The notes under the pieces: model-generated
What the model saw: only the letters and a program-made list of their open reading frames with translations
The model's database searches: none
What the model was told of the DNA's origin: nothing
Program-made: the position numbers and the translations under genes
Shown here: positions 5,366 through 5,389 of the stretch, piece by piece
How the letters are laid out: each line of letters opens with the position of its first letter
Position numbering within the stretch: the first letter of the stretch is position 1
NCBI GenBank assembly: GCA_017416665.1
Contig: JAFQBO010000020.1
Location: forward strand, 1 to 5,389
DNA: 5,389 nucleotides
Source: Oscillospiraceae bacterium
GTDB lineage: Bacteria; Bacillota; Clostridia; Oscillospirales; Ruminococcaceae
Direction of reading: 5' to 3'

Positions 5366-5389
5366 TTCACCCCTCGTAAATATACCCCA

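Overview
The window looks like chromosomal DNA of a low-GC, anaerobic Clostridia member, most likely a Ruminococcus-type gut or rumen bacterium. Three things point there: a SCIFF precursor peptide with its radical-SAM maturase (a near-universal marker pair of Clostridia), a secreted leucine-rich-repeat protein ending in a type I dockerin (a cellulosome-type module common in Ruminococcus), and an AT-rich sequence with strong AGGAGG-type ribosome binding sites. All five genes are on the + strand.

Layout. 1-271 is non-coding: a 77-bp structured intergenic repeat (16-92), a 14-bp perfect palindrome (138-151) and only a weak promoter candidate. 272-1504 encodes a lipoprotein of the GHL10/DUF187 glycoside-hydrolase-like family. 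It overlaps by 4 nt (ATGA) a 135-residue four-helix membrane protein (1501-1908) resembling the TIGR04086 family. A 142-bp gap then carries an excellent sigma-70/sigma-A type promoter (1982-2010) driving scfA (2051-2191), a 46-residue six-cysteine ranthipeptide precursor. A terminator-like hairpin (2207-2240) separates it from scfB (2261-3622), the radical-SAM/SPASM maturase. A second near-consensus promoter (3658-3686) drives a 486-residue secreted BspA-type LRR protein with a C-terminal dockerin (3737-5197). 5198-5389 is non-coding and packed with four hairpins, two of them good terminators.

How the genes fit together. The functional core is scfA-scfB: ScfB should install a thioether from Cys32 to Thr37 in ScfA, with the other cysteines left free or processed otherwise. 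The promoter upstream of scfA plus the hairpin between the genes suggests precursor is made in excess over enzyme. The membrane protein upstream belongs to a family I associate with this locus in other Clostridia, but its role is unknown. The GHL10 lipoprotein (wall or glycan turnover) and the dockerin-LRR protein (cell-surface or cellulosome assembly) appear to be separate transcription units; any functional link to the peptide is inference only.

The SCIFF pair is a known class rather than a new system. The points most worth following are the undefined role of the peptide, the unusual neighbours and the structured intergenic repeats at both ends. No tRNA, rRNA, CRISPR array, transposase or phage gene was seen.
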